Assembly: GCA_944322555.1 (NCBI GenBank)
Contig: CALUPJ010000050.1
Span: 1 to 36,715, forward strand
DNA length: 36,715 bases
From: Candidatus Gastranaerophilales bacterium
Lineage (GTDB): Bacteria > Cyanobacteriota > Vampirovibrionia > Gastranaerophilales > Gastranaerophilaceae
Reading direction: 5' to 3'
The notes beneath the pieces are model-generated. The model did no database searches. It saw only the letters and a program-made list of their open reading frames with translations, and was not told the DNA's origin. This document shows, one piece after another, positions 1 through 7,552 of this stretch. The stretch's first letter is position 1. Each line of letters starts with the position of its first letter. Made by a program: the position numbers and the translations under genes.

Positions 1-183
1 AAAACTATTTCCATATAATCATGTATAAATTAAACCAGAGACATTGTAAAGTAACTTAAACGGGAAGATTTTTAACCCATAAAATAACCTTACTGTCAAA
101 ATTTAAAAATTCAAATAGCAAATTTTATTTTTAGATGTTTTAAATAAGTTGACAAACAGTACTAACATAAAAAAGGAAAAAAT

Positions 184-609
184 ATGAATCTAAACATTAA
201 CTCTGCATCTTCACCAAACTTTGGTATGGCAATTAAAATTGATGAAAACGCTCATAAGGTAATAAAAAAACAAGTATCAAAATTATCACCCAAAAAAGCT
301 GATACATTTTGGGAAAATTTTGATGCGGCAGTCAACAGACAACAAGATAAGCCGGTAAATATACTCATCAGAAAATGCAAGAATAGACAAGCATTAGCAG
401 CTGAAGTTGTTGACGATAATAAAAATGCTCTAAACAATAAAGTATTTTCACAAGGAATCTTAAAACCTAAAGGATTAAAATTCCTAAAAAAAGCTGAAGG
501 ATATGCAGATAATATCAATGAATTAAATACAAAACTTTCAAAATATGAAAAAGCGCTGGAAACAGATTATAACCCACATAATATACAGGAATTAGATATA
601 GAAGCATAA
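184..609 (+). CDS. Small hypothetical protein
   Basis: A 141-residue lysine-rich protein with no signal peptide or membrane segment. I do not recognise a family. Its N-terminus contains SSPNFGMAIKI, a short NFG-type opening that resembles the start of the decayed gene just downstream (YNFAPI), so the two may be distant paralogues; overall similarity is weak. A purine-rich stretch (AAAAAAGGAAAAA) lies directly before the ATG and serves as the ribosome binding site. The C-terminal half (about residues 95-130) is charged and probably helical. A lone TTGACA lies at about 148, but I see no well-spaced -10 box. Codon use is AT-rich like its neighbours. Function unknown; the reading frame is clean. 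Confidence 0.7.
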   Translation: MNLNINSASSPNFGMAIKIDENAHKVIKKQVSKLSPKKADTFWENFDAAVNRQQDKPVNILIRKCKNRQALAAEVVDDNKNALNNKVFSQGILKPKGLKFLKKAEGYADNINELNTKLSKYEKALETDYNPHNIQELDIEA

Positions 610-617
610 TAATATAA

Positions 618-1106
618 ATAAATATATATAATTTTGCACCAATAACTGCAACTAAAGCCGGTCTGGATGCTATTAATAAATATATAGCAAAACATTCAAG
701 AACAAAAAATGATGCTGTTATTTGTCTTGATGAAAATATCTTAGAAAAAACTGACGATAATAAAATATTTAAAAATTGATATCTAAATTTCAAAAATCTT
801 TTAGTCTTTTCAAAAATCAATGATAAAGGGTTTAAAGGACAGGCATTGAATGTTTCATTTCCATATATGACTCCTGATAATAATTCATTTATTTCTGCCA
901 ATCTTCAAGACTTGTTTTTGATTAATGATGCTTGTATAAAAAATAAATCGTATTTATTTGATGAATTGAGAAAAAAAGCTGCAGACTATGAGTTGTTCGG
1001 TCAGGATGAAAAATATCTGCGCCAAAATTCTGTGAATGACAAAGCTCCGACATTGATAGATAAAATAAAGTTCTTGCTAAGAACAAAGTTAAGAAAAGAA
1101 AACTAA
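618..1106 (+). pseudogene. Decayed small gene, no start codon and one in-frame stop
   Basis: One reading frame stays open from 618 to 1106 except for a single TGA at 777-779. The upstream half reads YNFAPITATKAGLDAINKYI and so on, the downstream half ends KIKFLLRTKLRKEN. No ATG opens it: the expected position holds ATA (618-620), preceded by TAA at 615. The downstream half could start at TTG 846, but it has no convincing ribosome binding site there. The simplest reading is a recently inactivated paralogue of the small gene upstream, with a lost start and one nonsense mutation. A sequencing error, or a genuine short downstream ORF of 86 residues, remains possible. Confidence 0.55.
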
Positions 1107-1113
1107 ACCGGTT

Positions 1114-1200
1114 GTAAAAGAACACATAGTTTGATTTCTTGTTACAGATAGTGCATTATTTTAGGTAACTAAAACATGAGTTGAGTAGAAACTCCAACCT
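1114..1200 (+). repeat. Imperfect direct repeat, copy A
   Basis: About 87 bp that recur at 1308-1396. Both copies begin GTAAAAGAACACAT, carry a TACAGATAGT core followed by an ATTATTTT tract, and end in CTCCAACCT. The TACAGATAGT core resembles the GTACGGATAGT core of the repeats next to the two tRNA-Ser genes in this window, so all may belong to one dispersed family. The gene-free stretch 1107-1395 consists mainly of these two copies and their spacer. Confidence 0.75.
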
Positions 1201-1307
1201 AAAAGCTCAAGCTGTTTCCGAGCACCTTTGATTTAAAGTTGTTAGGCAAGTATGTACAACCGACTTTTTATTATTATGGCAATAAACTGGACCTTAAAAT
1301 ACAAGGT

Positions 1308-1396
1308 GTAAAAGAACACATGGTTTGATTATATTTTACAGATAGTTTGATTATTTTGGAAAACTAAAACAGGAGTTTGTGCAGAACCTCCAACCT
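1308..1396 (+). repeat. Imperfect direct repeat, copy B
   Basis: Second copy of the 1114-1200 repeat. It has the better version of the shared core: ACAGATAGTTTGATTATTTT at about 1337. It ends at the stop codon of the minus-strand Dph6-like gene, so it lies immediately downstream of that gene. Confidence 0.75.
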
Positions 1397-2079
1397 CATT
1401 CTAATTCCAAATAACAATATTTATGCAAATCATTTGTGAGTAAATCTTTTTGAGTTTTATTGTATTTGTTAACAATTTTAAAATCTACAGGGGTTTTAAA
1501 TATTGGACCATCAAATACAAATGAATGGTACTCACCATTTTCTCCGCATATATCAAGATTTTTAGGGTAAGTTTCAATAAATTCACGGTCTATAATTTTG
1601 CCAAGAAAAATTTCAGGTAATAATGAATTATTAATACAAACGACAATAGCTTTAAAACCACATTTGATAAATTGATTCATAACTTCTAGGGAAGGCATAT
1701 TCCAAAGTGGGAAATCAGCAGTAATACCTGATTTTTCGCAATTTGATATCCGATTTTTTCTAAGTTCTTCTAAATATATGTCTCCAAAAAGTGATGTTGT
1801 AATTCCTTGTGCTTTAAACCTTTCAACATATTTTCTCATCGCAATATGATATTCTTTTTCTGTCCATTTTTTGCAATATGAAAATAGAGTTAAGGGAAGT
1901 CCTATGCTATCAGCTTGTTTTTTGAGCAGATGAATACCTACATTGTGCATCGGTAAATATCCATCTGAATCAATTACAGAAAATAAGGTTTCTACGCTAA
2001 TAAGAGGTGATTTCATAGCATAATACAAAGCTAAAGAAGAATCTTTACCACTGCTCCAGTTAAAATATGCTTTATCCAT
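1396..2079 (-). CDS. Dph6-like ATP pyrophosphatase (diphthine-ammonia ligase family)
   Basis: A 227-residue protein of the adenine nucleotide alpha-hydrolase fold. The P-loop-like motif SSGKDSSLAL is at residues 9-18, and the family's C-terminal signature CGENGEYHSFVFDGP is near residue 180. Eukaryotic and archaeal Dph6 amidates diphthine on elongation factor 2. Bacteria lack diphthamide, so the bacterial substrate is unknown, and another ATP-dependent amidation or ligation is more likely. The length is usual for short bacterial members. It stands alone between repeat-rich spacers (1107-1395 and 2080-2554), which fits acquisition or rearrangement around it. Family assignment is firm, function is not. 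Confidence 0.85.
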   Translation of the reverse strand: MDKAYFNWSSGKDSSLALYYAMKSPLISVETLFSVIDSDGYLPMHNVGIHLLKKQADSIGLPLTLFSYCKKWTEKEYHIAMRKYVERFKAQGITTSLFGDIYLEELRKNRISNCEKSGITADFPLWNMPSLEVMNQFIKCGFKAIVVCINNSLLPEIFLGKIIDREFIETYPKNLDICGENGEYHSFVFDGPIFKTPVDFKIVNKYNKTQKDLLTNDLHKYCYLELE

Positions 2080-2292
2080 ATAAAGTCGAACCTAAATTAT
2101 TGATATTTCCTAACTCTCTTGACAATTATACAACAAAAATATATTGCTAAAAGCTAGTATGAAGTTAAAATTCTTGTGGATCTGCAAGTCGATTACGCAT
2201 TTTTTTAATTTCAATTTTATTATTCTCAAACTTGATGAAAATTTTTTCGACCTCGTTTTAAATTTTTCTAAAATTTTGCGGAACCGGACTAT

Positions 2293-2319
2293 TCCGAAAT
2301 AATCAAATTATCCGTACAA
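2293..2319 (-). repeat. Single repeat-core copy
   Basis: On the minus strand this reads GTACGGATAATTTGATTATT, a close match to the core shared by the tRNA-Ser-associated repeats. It lies in the gene-free stretch 2080-2554, about 45 bp past the end of the longer repeat at 2361-2497. The rest of 2080-2290 is AT-rich, and I see nothing else in it beyond the presumable promoter of the minus-strand gene ending at 1396. Confidence 0.65.
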
Positions 2320-2360
2320 CTCAAAAACGGTTCGTATCTCACTGATAATATACAAAGCTC

Positions 2361-2497
2361 AATCTATCCGTACAGTCCAGAAAAAGTCCAATTTTCCGGT
2401 TTGATTTTTTTTGGAACACTTAATTTTTCCGACCCAAAATGCGCACACAAAGCCAACTTTACCAAAATAATCTATCTAACCGTACAAATCAACCTGG
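2361..2497 (-). repeat. tRNA-Ser-associated repeat, left copy
   Basis: Read on the minus strand, about 137 bp align collinearly with 35629-35770. Shared blocks in order: TTGATTTGTACGG, a GATTATTTTGG tract, GGTCGGAAAA with ATTAAG, an AAAAAATCAAAC block, TGGACTTTTT, and GGACTGTACGGATAG. Both copies lie downstream of a tRNA-Ser gene in the same orientation relative to that tRNA. The middle portion differs between copies. No open reading frame is shared, so this looks like a non-coding element or an attachment or insertion scar. Confidence 0.75.
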
Positions 2498-2516
2498 ACA
2501 AAAAACTACATATAAA

Positions 2517-2553
2517 ATTGAAGGCGGGGTGCATTCTGCACCCCGCCTTCAAT
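2517..2553 (-). terminator. Strong hairpin downstream of tRNA-Ser(CGA)
   Basis: A perfect 17-bp inverted repeat (2517-2533 against 2537-2553) with a 3-nt loop and a GC-rich core GGCGGGGTGCA. On the minus strand it starts two bases after the tRNA-Ser 3' end and is followed by TTTTATATG. This fits an intrinsic terminator for the tRNA, with only a modest T-tract. Confidence 0.75.
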
Positions 2554-2554
2554 T

Positions 2555-2639
2555 CAGAGAGGATGGGATTCGAACCCACGGTGCATTTCTGCACACAGAC
2601 TTTCGAGGTCTGCACCTTAAACCGCTCGGACACCTCTCT
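2555..2639 (-). tRNA. tRNA-Ser(CGA)
   Basis: The minus strand gives an acceptor AGAGAGG pairing with CCTCTCT, a D-arm TCCGAGCGGTTTAAGG, an anticodon loop CTCGAAA (anticodon CGA, reading UCG), the long variable arm typical of class II serine tRNAs, and a T-arm GGGTTCGAATCCC. Discriminator base is G; CCA is not encoded. Length 85 nt. Confidence 0.95.
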
Positions 2640-2698
2640 ATAATCTATAATAATATAAGAATAACAAAAAATCACCTCTTATAGAAGTTTTTATAAAT

Positions 2699-3181
2699 TT
2701 ATTTATTTATCAGACAATCAACAATTTCCCGAAAAGCTCCCTCGCCTCCACGCGCAGATGTTATTTGAATTCCCTCTACGGATTTTACGGCAGCTACCGC
2801 ATCCGGTACAGTTATGGCATATTTTGCGTACTTTAAAGATTCTAAATCGTTTATATCATCTCCTACATAAACAAATTCATCTTTGCTTAAGTCATACCGT
2901 TCAACAATTGATTTTAAAACTTCCAGTTTTATCCTGATACCTTGATGCACTTCTTCTACATCAAATTTTTTTGAGATTATATCTATTGCCGAATTTCTCT
3001 CTCCGGAAATAATACCGATTCTAAACCCGCGTTTGCGTAAAATAGAAAATGCCATTACATCTTTGAAGTTTAGCTTTCGTGACATACCGCCATCAGGTGA
3101 GATATAGACACAGTTATCCGTCACAACACCATCAAAATCCGTTATCACAAACTTTATTGTATCTGGTAAGCTCAAACTCAT
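2699..3181 (-). CDS. KdsC-like HAD phosphatase
   Basis: A 160-residue cap-less HAD phosphatase of the KdsC family, which removes phosphate from 3-deoxy-octulosonate or nonulosonate 8/9-phosphates. Motif I is DFDGVVTD at residues 15-22 (Asp15 and Asp17 catalytic), followed by the Lys/Asp region and GDDINDLESL as motif IV. The C-terminal GGEGAFREIVD loop is typical of KdsC. Its ATG overlaps the neuB-like stop codon (ATGA), so translation is probably coupled. No kdsA is visible here, so partnership with the NeuB-like synthase (a nonulosonate 9-phosphate) is more likely than Kdo, by analogy with NeuB-linked HAD phosphatases. The precise substrate is not decidable from sequence. Confidence 0.85.
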   Translation of the reverse strand: MSLSLPDTIKFVITDFDGVVTDNCVYISPDGGMSRKLNFKDVMAFSILRKRGFRIGIISGERNSAIDIISKKFDVEEVHQGIRIKLEVLKSIVERYDLSKDEFVYVGDDINDLESLKYAKYAITVPDAVAAVKSVEGIQITSARGGEGAFREIVDCLINK

Positions 3182-4050
3182 TTTATTCGTCTCAATTTAT
3201 CAATTATCGGTAATTCTCTTTTATACACAACTTTAACACCGTCACCAAGCAAAACGGGAGTCTGTCTTATATCTCTTACCATATGATACAGCCCGGCCAT
3301 TTCCAAACTTGCAGCCTGATCTGAACCCCAATTTGTACGATCCGTTGTTATATGTCGTTCCACAACCGCAGCACCCAATGCAGCAGCCAATACAGATGGA
3401 GTTACACCTCTTTCGTGCCCGGAATATCCAATAGGACAGGAAAACTCGTTTTTAAAAGTCTCAATTACCTTTAGATTGGTTTCGTCTGCATTGGAAGGAT
3501 AGGTCGAAGTGCAGTGCAATATAATAAGATTTTCTTCTCCGAGAATATCAACCGCATGCCGTATCTGTTCCATTGTACTCATTCCTGTTGACAGCATAAC
3601 AGGCTTTCCTTTGCTTTTGGTATATTTTAACAAATTATCATCCGTTAAAGACGCTGACGCAATTTTGTAACAGGGAATATTAAATTTTTCCATAAAATCA
3701 ACTGACTGTTCATCCCAGCAGGATGCAAACCAGATTATACCTTTTCTTTTACAATATTCATCGATTTCGCAATATTCTTTTTCGCCGAATTCCAAACCTC
3801 TTTTTAAGTCGCCGTTTGTATTTCCAAATACGCTTTTTCTTTCTCTTGCAAGTTCTTCGGGTGAATATACAATATCAACGGTCCTTTTTTGAAACTTTAC
3901 CGCATCACACCCCGTTGTAACGGCAATATCAATCATTTTTTTTGCCAATTCAACAGAACCGTTATGATTTATTCCTATTTCCGCAATAATGAAACAGGGA
4001 TAGTTGTCACCTATAATCCTATCAGCAATTTTCACACACTTTCTAATCAT
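3178..4050 (-). CDS. NeuB-like N-acetylneuraminate/nonulosonate synthase, lacking the C-terminal SAF domain
   Basis: A 290-residue TIM-barrel synthase that condenses phosphoenolpyruvate with an N-acyl-hexosamine (or its phosphate) to give a nine-carbon acidic sugar. Family motifs are clear: AEIGINHNGS near residue 23, DAVKFQKR near 49, LHCTSTYPS, IGYSGHERG and VVERHITTDR. Typical NeuB proteins are about 340-350 residues and end in an antifreeze-like SAF domain that completes the neighbour's active site. Here the protein stops soon after the barrel (LLGDGVKVVYKRELPIIDKL). The gene begins 9 bp after fliO and overlaps the KdsC-like gene by 4 nt, forming a three-gene unit. Synthase family assignment is firm; the exact sugar is unknown. 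Confidence 0.85.
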   Translation of the reverse strand: MIRKCVKIADRIIGDNYPCFIIAEIGINHNGSVELAKKMIDIAVTTGCDAVKFQKRTVDIVYSPEELARERKSVFGNTNGDLKRGLEFGEKEYCEIDEYCKRKGIIWFASCWDEQSVDFMEKFNIPCYKIASASLTDDNLLKYTKSKGKPVMLSTGMSTMEQIRHAVDILGEENLIILHCTSTYPSNADETNLKVIETFKNEFSCPIGYSGHERGVTPSVLAAALGAAVVERHITTDRTNWGSDQAASLEMAGLYHMVRDIRQTPVLLGDGVKVVYKRELPIIDKLRRIK

Positions 4051-4059
4051 TTCTCCCTC

Positions 4060-4839
4060 TTAACTTAAATATTTTTTATACAACACAAATTCATCAGGAT
4101 CAACTTTATGTTCATTTTCTTCCGTTTTAACTTCGGCTGCAGTTTCTGTGTGGAATAATTTATCGATAATACCGTCGGGATTTTCTTCTTCATAAATTTC
4201 AGAAATTTCAAATCCTTCATTTTCAGGTTCGGAATTCTCTGAGACTTCGTTATTTTCAACAGTTTCTTCTTTTTTTGCAACAACTTTTGTAAATCCGGGA
4301 ATTTCTATTTTAGGAATCTCTATTTTCGGTATTCTTATATTTGGAATTTCAATTTTTGAAAACTCCCCTTCTTTTATTTCGCAGGGCGGATAATTTCCCA
4401 AATCTTTTATTAGATGAATTGAGTTTTGCGATGCACCGATTAGCATCCTTTTCCCATCAAGTTCAACAATATGCAATGTTTTATTATTTCCGAGATTCGT
4501 TGTTGAAATTACTGAAACGGTCTGGCTGTCACCTATCTGTTTTTTTAGGGTATTTAAGCCTAATTTATTAAGCTTTGCATAAATTATACCCGTTGCATAA
4601 ATAAGCAAAACAACAAATAAAAGAGAAAAAGCAATTGATATAAGGTTTGGTTCCTGCCCGACAGCTTGCGTCCCGAGCACATTTGCAGTATCGGCCGTTG
4701 TGGAAACAGAAGAAGCTTGAGCAGCGCTCGCAAGCGGTTCGGGTAAATCAGGCAGTATTTCAAATTTGTCATTCGCAAAACACTGTACTGCGTACAGATA
4801 TGAACTAATACTTAAAAATATTTTTAAAAACTTATTCAT
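4060..4839 (-). CDS. fliO: FliO-like flagellar export component
   Basis: A 259-residue protein with an N-terminal signal-like segment (residues 1-22), one strong membrane helix near residues 67-88 (LISIAFSLLFVVLLIYATG), then the short FliO domain with VISTTNLGNNKTLHIVEL and LIGASQNSIHLIKDLG. FliO helps assemble the FliP-FliQ-FliR export gate. The tail is unusual: repeated IPKIEIP-type units around residues 165-185, then a long acidic stretch. It heads an operon with NeuB-like and KdsC-like genes instead of fliP/fliQ/fliR. The assignment rests on layout and the conserved short domain rather than strong overall identity. Confidence 0.8.
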   Translation of the reverse strand: MNKFLKIFLSISSYLYAVQCFANDKFEILPDLPEPLASAAQASSVSTTADTANVLGTQAVGQEPNLISIAFSLLFVVLLIYATGIIYAKLNKLGLNTLKKQIGDSQTVSVISTTNLGNNKTLHIVELDGKRMLIGASQNSIHLIKDLGNYPPCEIKEGEFSKIEIPNIRIPKIEIPKIEIPGFTKVVAKKEETVENNEVSENSEPENEGFEISEIYEEENPDGIIDKLFHTETAAEVKTEENEHKVDPDEFVLYKKYLS

Positions 4840-4922
4840 TCAACCAACTCGTAAATTTATTACCCCTTTGCTCCGTTTCTGATATAATTGTATCATAAAA
4901 AATCAAAACAGGATAATTTTGC

Positions 4923-6269
4923 ATGCTTATGGAGATAATAAATTTTATTTTTGAAGAAAACAGCGTGTTTTTTATACACGTTCTTAATGTTTTTATCCTG
5001 ATAATGCTTATAGTACTTTTTATTTTTGCAAGACATGCCGGTAAAAAATGGACAAGAGTAAATGATTATCTTGGAGTTCTTACAAAAACAGTAAATTCAA
5101 TAAGATACGGGGATTTGTCAAAAAAAGTGGAAAAAACTGATTTTCCGGGCTCTGAACCTCTGGCTGAAAGTATTAACCGCATGATAGAAACTCTCTATGA
5201 TCGTGAAAACATGATAACAGAGTACCAAAACGAATTGCACAGACAGAACAAATTTCTGGAAGCGGTTATAAATTCTCTTTCTGACGGACTTATAATTATA
5301 GACGAAGAATGTAAAATTTTAAGAGCTACTCCTAAAATAAGCGAATGGTTAGAAATTCCAGGCAAAAAGCTCCTTGGAACCGATATTACGGATTATATAA
5401 TCTTTCCGAAAAATAAAAGCTTTGAACATTTAAAAGATGAAGATGTCTTTGTATACAATGACAGAGCTTCTAATTTTACGGCAAGTACTATGGAACTTAA
5501 ACTTGAAGATAAAAAGAAGCGTTTTATTATAATATTAAAAAATGTAACAGATCAAAGAGAACTCGAAAGTCTGAAAGAAGATTTTGTTGCGACTTTAACA
5601 CATGATTTAAAAGTTCCTATTATAGCTGAAACGAACATGCTTGAACTTTTTCTAAATGAAAGTTTTGGGCCTGTTTCCGAAAAGCAGGAAATTGCGCTTA
5701 AAAATATGCAGGCATCAAACAAAGAACTGCTTGATTTGGTTCAGATTGTACTTGAAACATATAAAATTAAAGACGGTAAAATAAGACTTTATAAAGAGAA
5801 TATAATGCTTAAGGGGTTTATAGAAGAAATTGCGGAAGAAATGCGTCCGATTGCTATGAAAACTCAAAATGCACTTAAAGTTAAACTACCGAGAGATATT
5901 AGAGTGTATGCGGACAGAATACAGCTAAAACGCGTTGTAAAAAATCTTATTCAAAATGCGATATCGTATGGAGAACCGAATTCTCCAATAGAAATAAGTA
6001 TAGGAGAGATTCCGAAATATATAGTCATATCAGTTAAAGACTACGGAGCGGGGATTTCGAAATCCGATATTAATAAAATATTTAACAAATATTTTTCTGC
6101 CGCAAAAAAATTCCGCAAGATAGGAACCGGACTCGGATTATATTTATCGTTACAAATAGTTAAATCTCATGGAGGAGAGCTTACGGTAGAAAGTGAAGAA
6201 GGAGAATATACCGAATTTACAATTAAAATCCCGGCAGTAATAAATAATAGTTTGTTATACGGAGAATAA
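4923..6269 (+). CDS. Membrane-bound PAS sensor histidine kinase
   Basis: A 448-residue histidine kinase. It has one membrane helix (about residues 15-37), a HAMP-like linker (38-95), a PAS-like domain (about 110-210; SDGLIIIDEECKIL), an HisKA dimerisation domain with phospho-acceptor His227 in THDLKVP, and a HATPase_c domain: N-box NLIQNAISYGE, G1 DYGAGIS, F-box NKYFS and G2 GTGLGLYLS. No periplasmic domain is visible. It heads a five-gene unit that also encodes a receiver protein (7172-7552), its probable partner. An extended -10 element (TGATATAAT, near 4881) lies about 40 bp upstream. ATG 4929 is an alternative start. The stimulus is unknown. Confidence 0.9.
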   Translation: MLMEIINFIFEENSVFFIHVLNVFILIMLIVLFIFARHAGKKWTRVNDYLGVLTKTVNSIRYGDLSKKVEKTDFPGSEPLAESINRMIETLYDRENMITEYQNELHRQNKFLEAVINSLSDGLIIIDEECKILRATPKISEWLEIPGKKLLGTDITDYIIFPKNKSFEHLKDEDVFVYNDRASNFTASTMELKLEDKKKRFIIILKNVTDQRELESLKEDFVATLTHDLKVPIIAETNMLELFLNESFGPVSEKQEIALKNMQASNKELLDLVQIVLETYKIKDGKIRLYKENIMLKGFIEEIAEEMRPIAMKTQNALKVKLPRDIRVYADRIQLKRVVKNLIQNAISYGEPNSPIEISIGEIPKYIVISVKDYGAGISKSDINKIFNKYFSAAKKFRKIGTGLGLYLSLQIVKSHGGELTVESEEGEYTEFTIKIPAVINNSLLYGE

Positions 6270-6270
6270 A

Positions 6271-6828
6271 ATGATTTTATATGATACAAAATATCTTCAA
6301 TTAAAAAGTACGCCCTCAAAGTCCGGTAAAGAATGGGTTTATGCGCACAGACCTAATGCAAAGGATGTAGTTGTAATACTTCCCGTTATCAATAATAAAA
6401 AAGTGCTGTTTTTGAAAGAGGAACGTCCTCCGCTTCTGGCGGAAAATATTGCAAAATATTGCATCGGGCTGCCCGCTGGTCTGGTCGGAGATGAAAGATT
6501 GGGAGAAACAATTGAAGATGCAATAAAGGCCGAATTGTTAGAAGAAGCAGGGCTTATGGCCGATAAAATTGAGATAAAAACAAGAAAAACAGCGAGTTCC
6601 GCAGGATGTGTTTCCGAAATTATAACAATCGCAATTGCTTATATAAATAACTATAATGTTGTTGTAAAACCCGCAGATGATGGCGGTGTTATAGTCGAAA
6701 GAATACTTGTTGATATAGAAAAAATTCCCGAATGGCTAAAAGAAAGAGAAGAAGCCGGAGATGCTCTTACAATGTCAACTTTGGGAGCTTTATACTTTCT
6801 GCAAATCAGTAAAAAGGAGAATATATGA
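6271..6828 (+). CDS. Nudix hydrolase, ADP-ribose pyrophosphatase-like
   Basis: A 185-residue Nudix-fold protein resembling NudF/ADP-ribose pyrophosphatases in length and N-terminal layout (FLKEERPPL, then GLPAGLVGDE). The Nudix box region spans about residues 70-95 and ends AELLEEAGL. The usual REUXEE core has Ala where Arg normally sits, while the metal-binding glutamates EE are retained. A downstream element SSAGCVSEI matches the ADP-ribose pyrophosphatase pattern of a Pro/Gly-rich segment after the box. It starts 1 nt after the kinase stop and overlaps aroH by 4 nt. The substrate is probably a nucleoside diphosphate sugar or similar, but the altered box leaves activity uncertain. Confidence 0.85.
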   Translation: MILYDTKYLQLKSTPSKSGKEWVYAHRPNAKDVVVILPVINNKKVLFLKEERPPLLAENIAKYCIGLPAGLVGDERLGETIEDAIKAELLEEAGLMADKIEIKTRKTASSAGCVSEIITIAIAYINNYNVVVKPADDGGVIVERILVDIEKIPEWLKEREEAGDALTMSTLGALYFLQISKKENI

Positions 6829-7175
6829 TTTCAAAAGGAATACGAGGCGCAATAACGATTGATGAAAATACGCCGGAAGCCATTGGCTCTGCTACTATCA
6901 GACTATTAAAAGAAATAACTGAAAGAAATAATATAGAAACGGATATGATTTCTCACGTTATTTTTACTTTAACGGAAGATTTAAATGCAGACTTTCCCGC
7001 AAAATATGCCAGAATTAATTTAAAATGGAAAGATACCGCAATGATGTGTTTCCATGAACTTAATGTTCCGGGTTCTTTGCCTAAATGTTTGCGCGTGCTT
7101 ATTGTAGTAAACTGCGGGGAAGGTTTTATACCGGAATTTGTTTATCTTGAAGGAGCCGAGAAATTAAGAGCATGA
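6825..7175 (+). CDS. aroH: Monofunctional chorismate mutase, AroH type
   Basis: A 116-residue chorismate mutase of the trimeric AroH class (Bacillus subtilis type), converting chorismate to prephenate for Phe/Tyr synthesis. The active-site residues align in number with the B. subtilis enzyme: Arg7 (RGA), Arg63, Cys75, Glu78 (MMCFHE), Arg90 (KCLRVLI), and a tyrosine near 107 (VYLEG). It overlaps both neighbours by ATGA junctions, so it is translationally coupled inside an operon of signalling genes, an unusual setting. A PheA-like protein is encoded 4.5 kb away at 11683. No regulatory domain is fused. Confidence 0.95.
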   Translation: MISKGIRGAITIDENTPEAIGSATIRLLKEITERNNIETDMISHVIFTLTEDLNADFPAKYARINLKWKDTAMMCFHELNVPGSLPKCLRVLIVVNCGEGFIPEFVYLEGAEKLRA

Positions 7176-7552
7176 CAAAAATATTAATAGTAGATGATAT
7201 TCAGGGTTGGCGGGATTATAACAGCAATATTGTTCAGGAGCTGTATGAAAATCCAGAAATCGTTACTGCTGATTCTGCAAAAAATGCTTATGATATTTTA
7301 CTTTCAGGAGAGAATTTTGATGTAATTATTACTGATTTGCAAATGGAAGATGATTTTCTGCCCAAATTTGCGGGTGAATGGCTGATTGAACAAATAAGGA
7401 CTTTCAGTCGTTATATGAATACAAAGATTGTAATTATTTCGGCATCATTTAATGCACGCAGAATTGCAGAGGCTATGCATACGGAATGCATACCTAAATC
7501 TACGGCATTGAAGTGTTTGTCAGCATATAAGGAAGTTCTTGATATTAAATGA
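7172..7552 (+). CDS. Single-domain response regulator (CheY-like receiver)
   Basis: A 126-residue receiver domain with no output domain. The acidic pocket is Asp8-Asp9, the phospho-acceptor is Asp55 (IITDLQM), the switch Ser is residue 90 (IISAS), and Lys109 sits in IPKS. An extra segment follows Asp55 (EDDFLPKFAGEWL), longer than in CheY. Overlaps with aroH and the next gene (ATGA at both ends) place it firmly in the kinase operon, so it is the likely cognate partner of the kinase at 4923. It may act through protein-protein contact. It is probably not the motility CheY, because no other che genes are in the window. Confidence 0.9.
   Translation: MTKILIVDDIQGWRDYNSNIVQELYENPEIVTADSAKNAYDILLSGENFDVIITDLQMEDDFLPKFAGEWLIEQIRTFSRYMNTKIVIISASFNARRIAEAMHTECIPKSTALKCLSAYKEVLDIK

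Noticed and set aside
777-779. TGA as a recoded codon in the decayed gene
   Set aside because: All intact genes in the window use TGA as a normal stop (for example the overlapping ATGA junctions at 6825, 7172 and 7549), so recoding is not supported.
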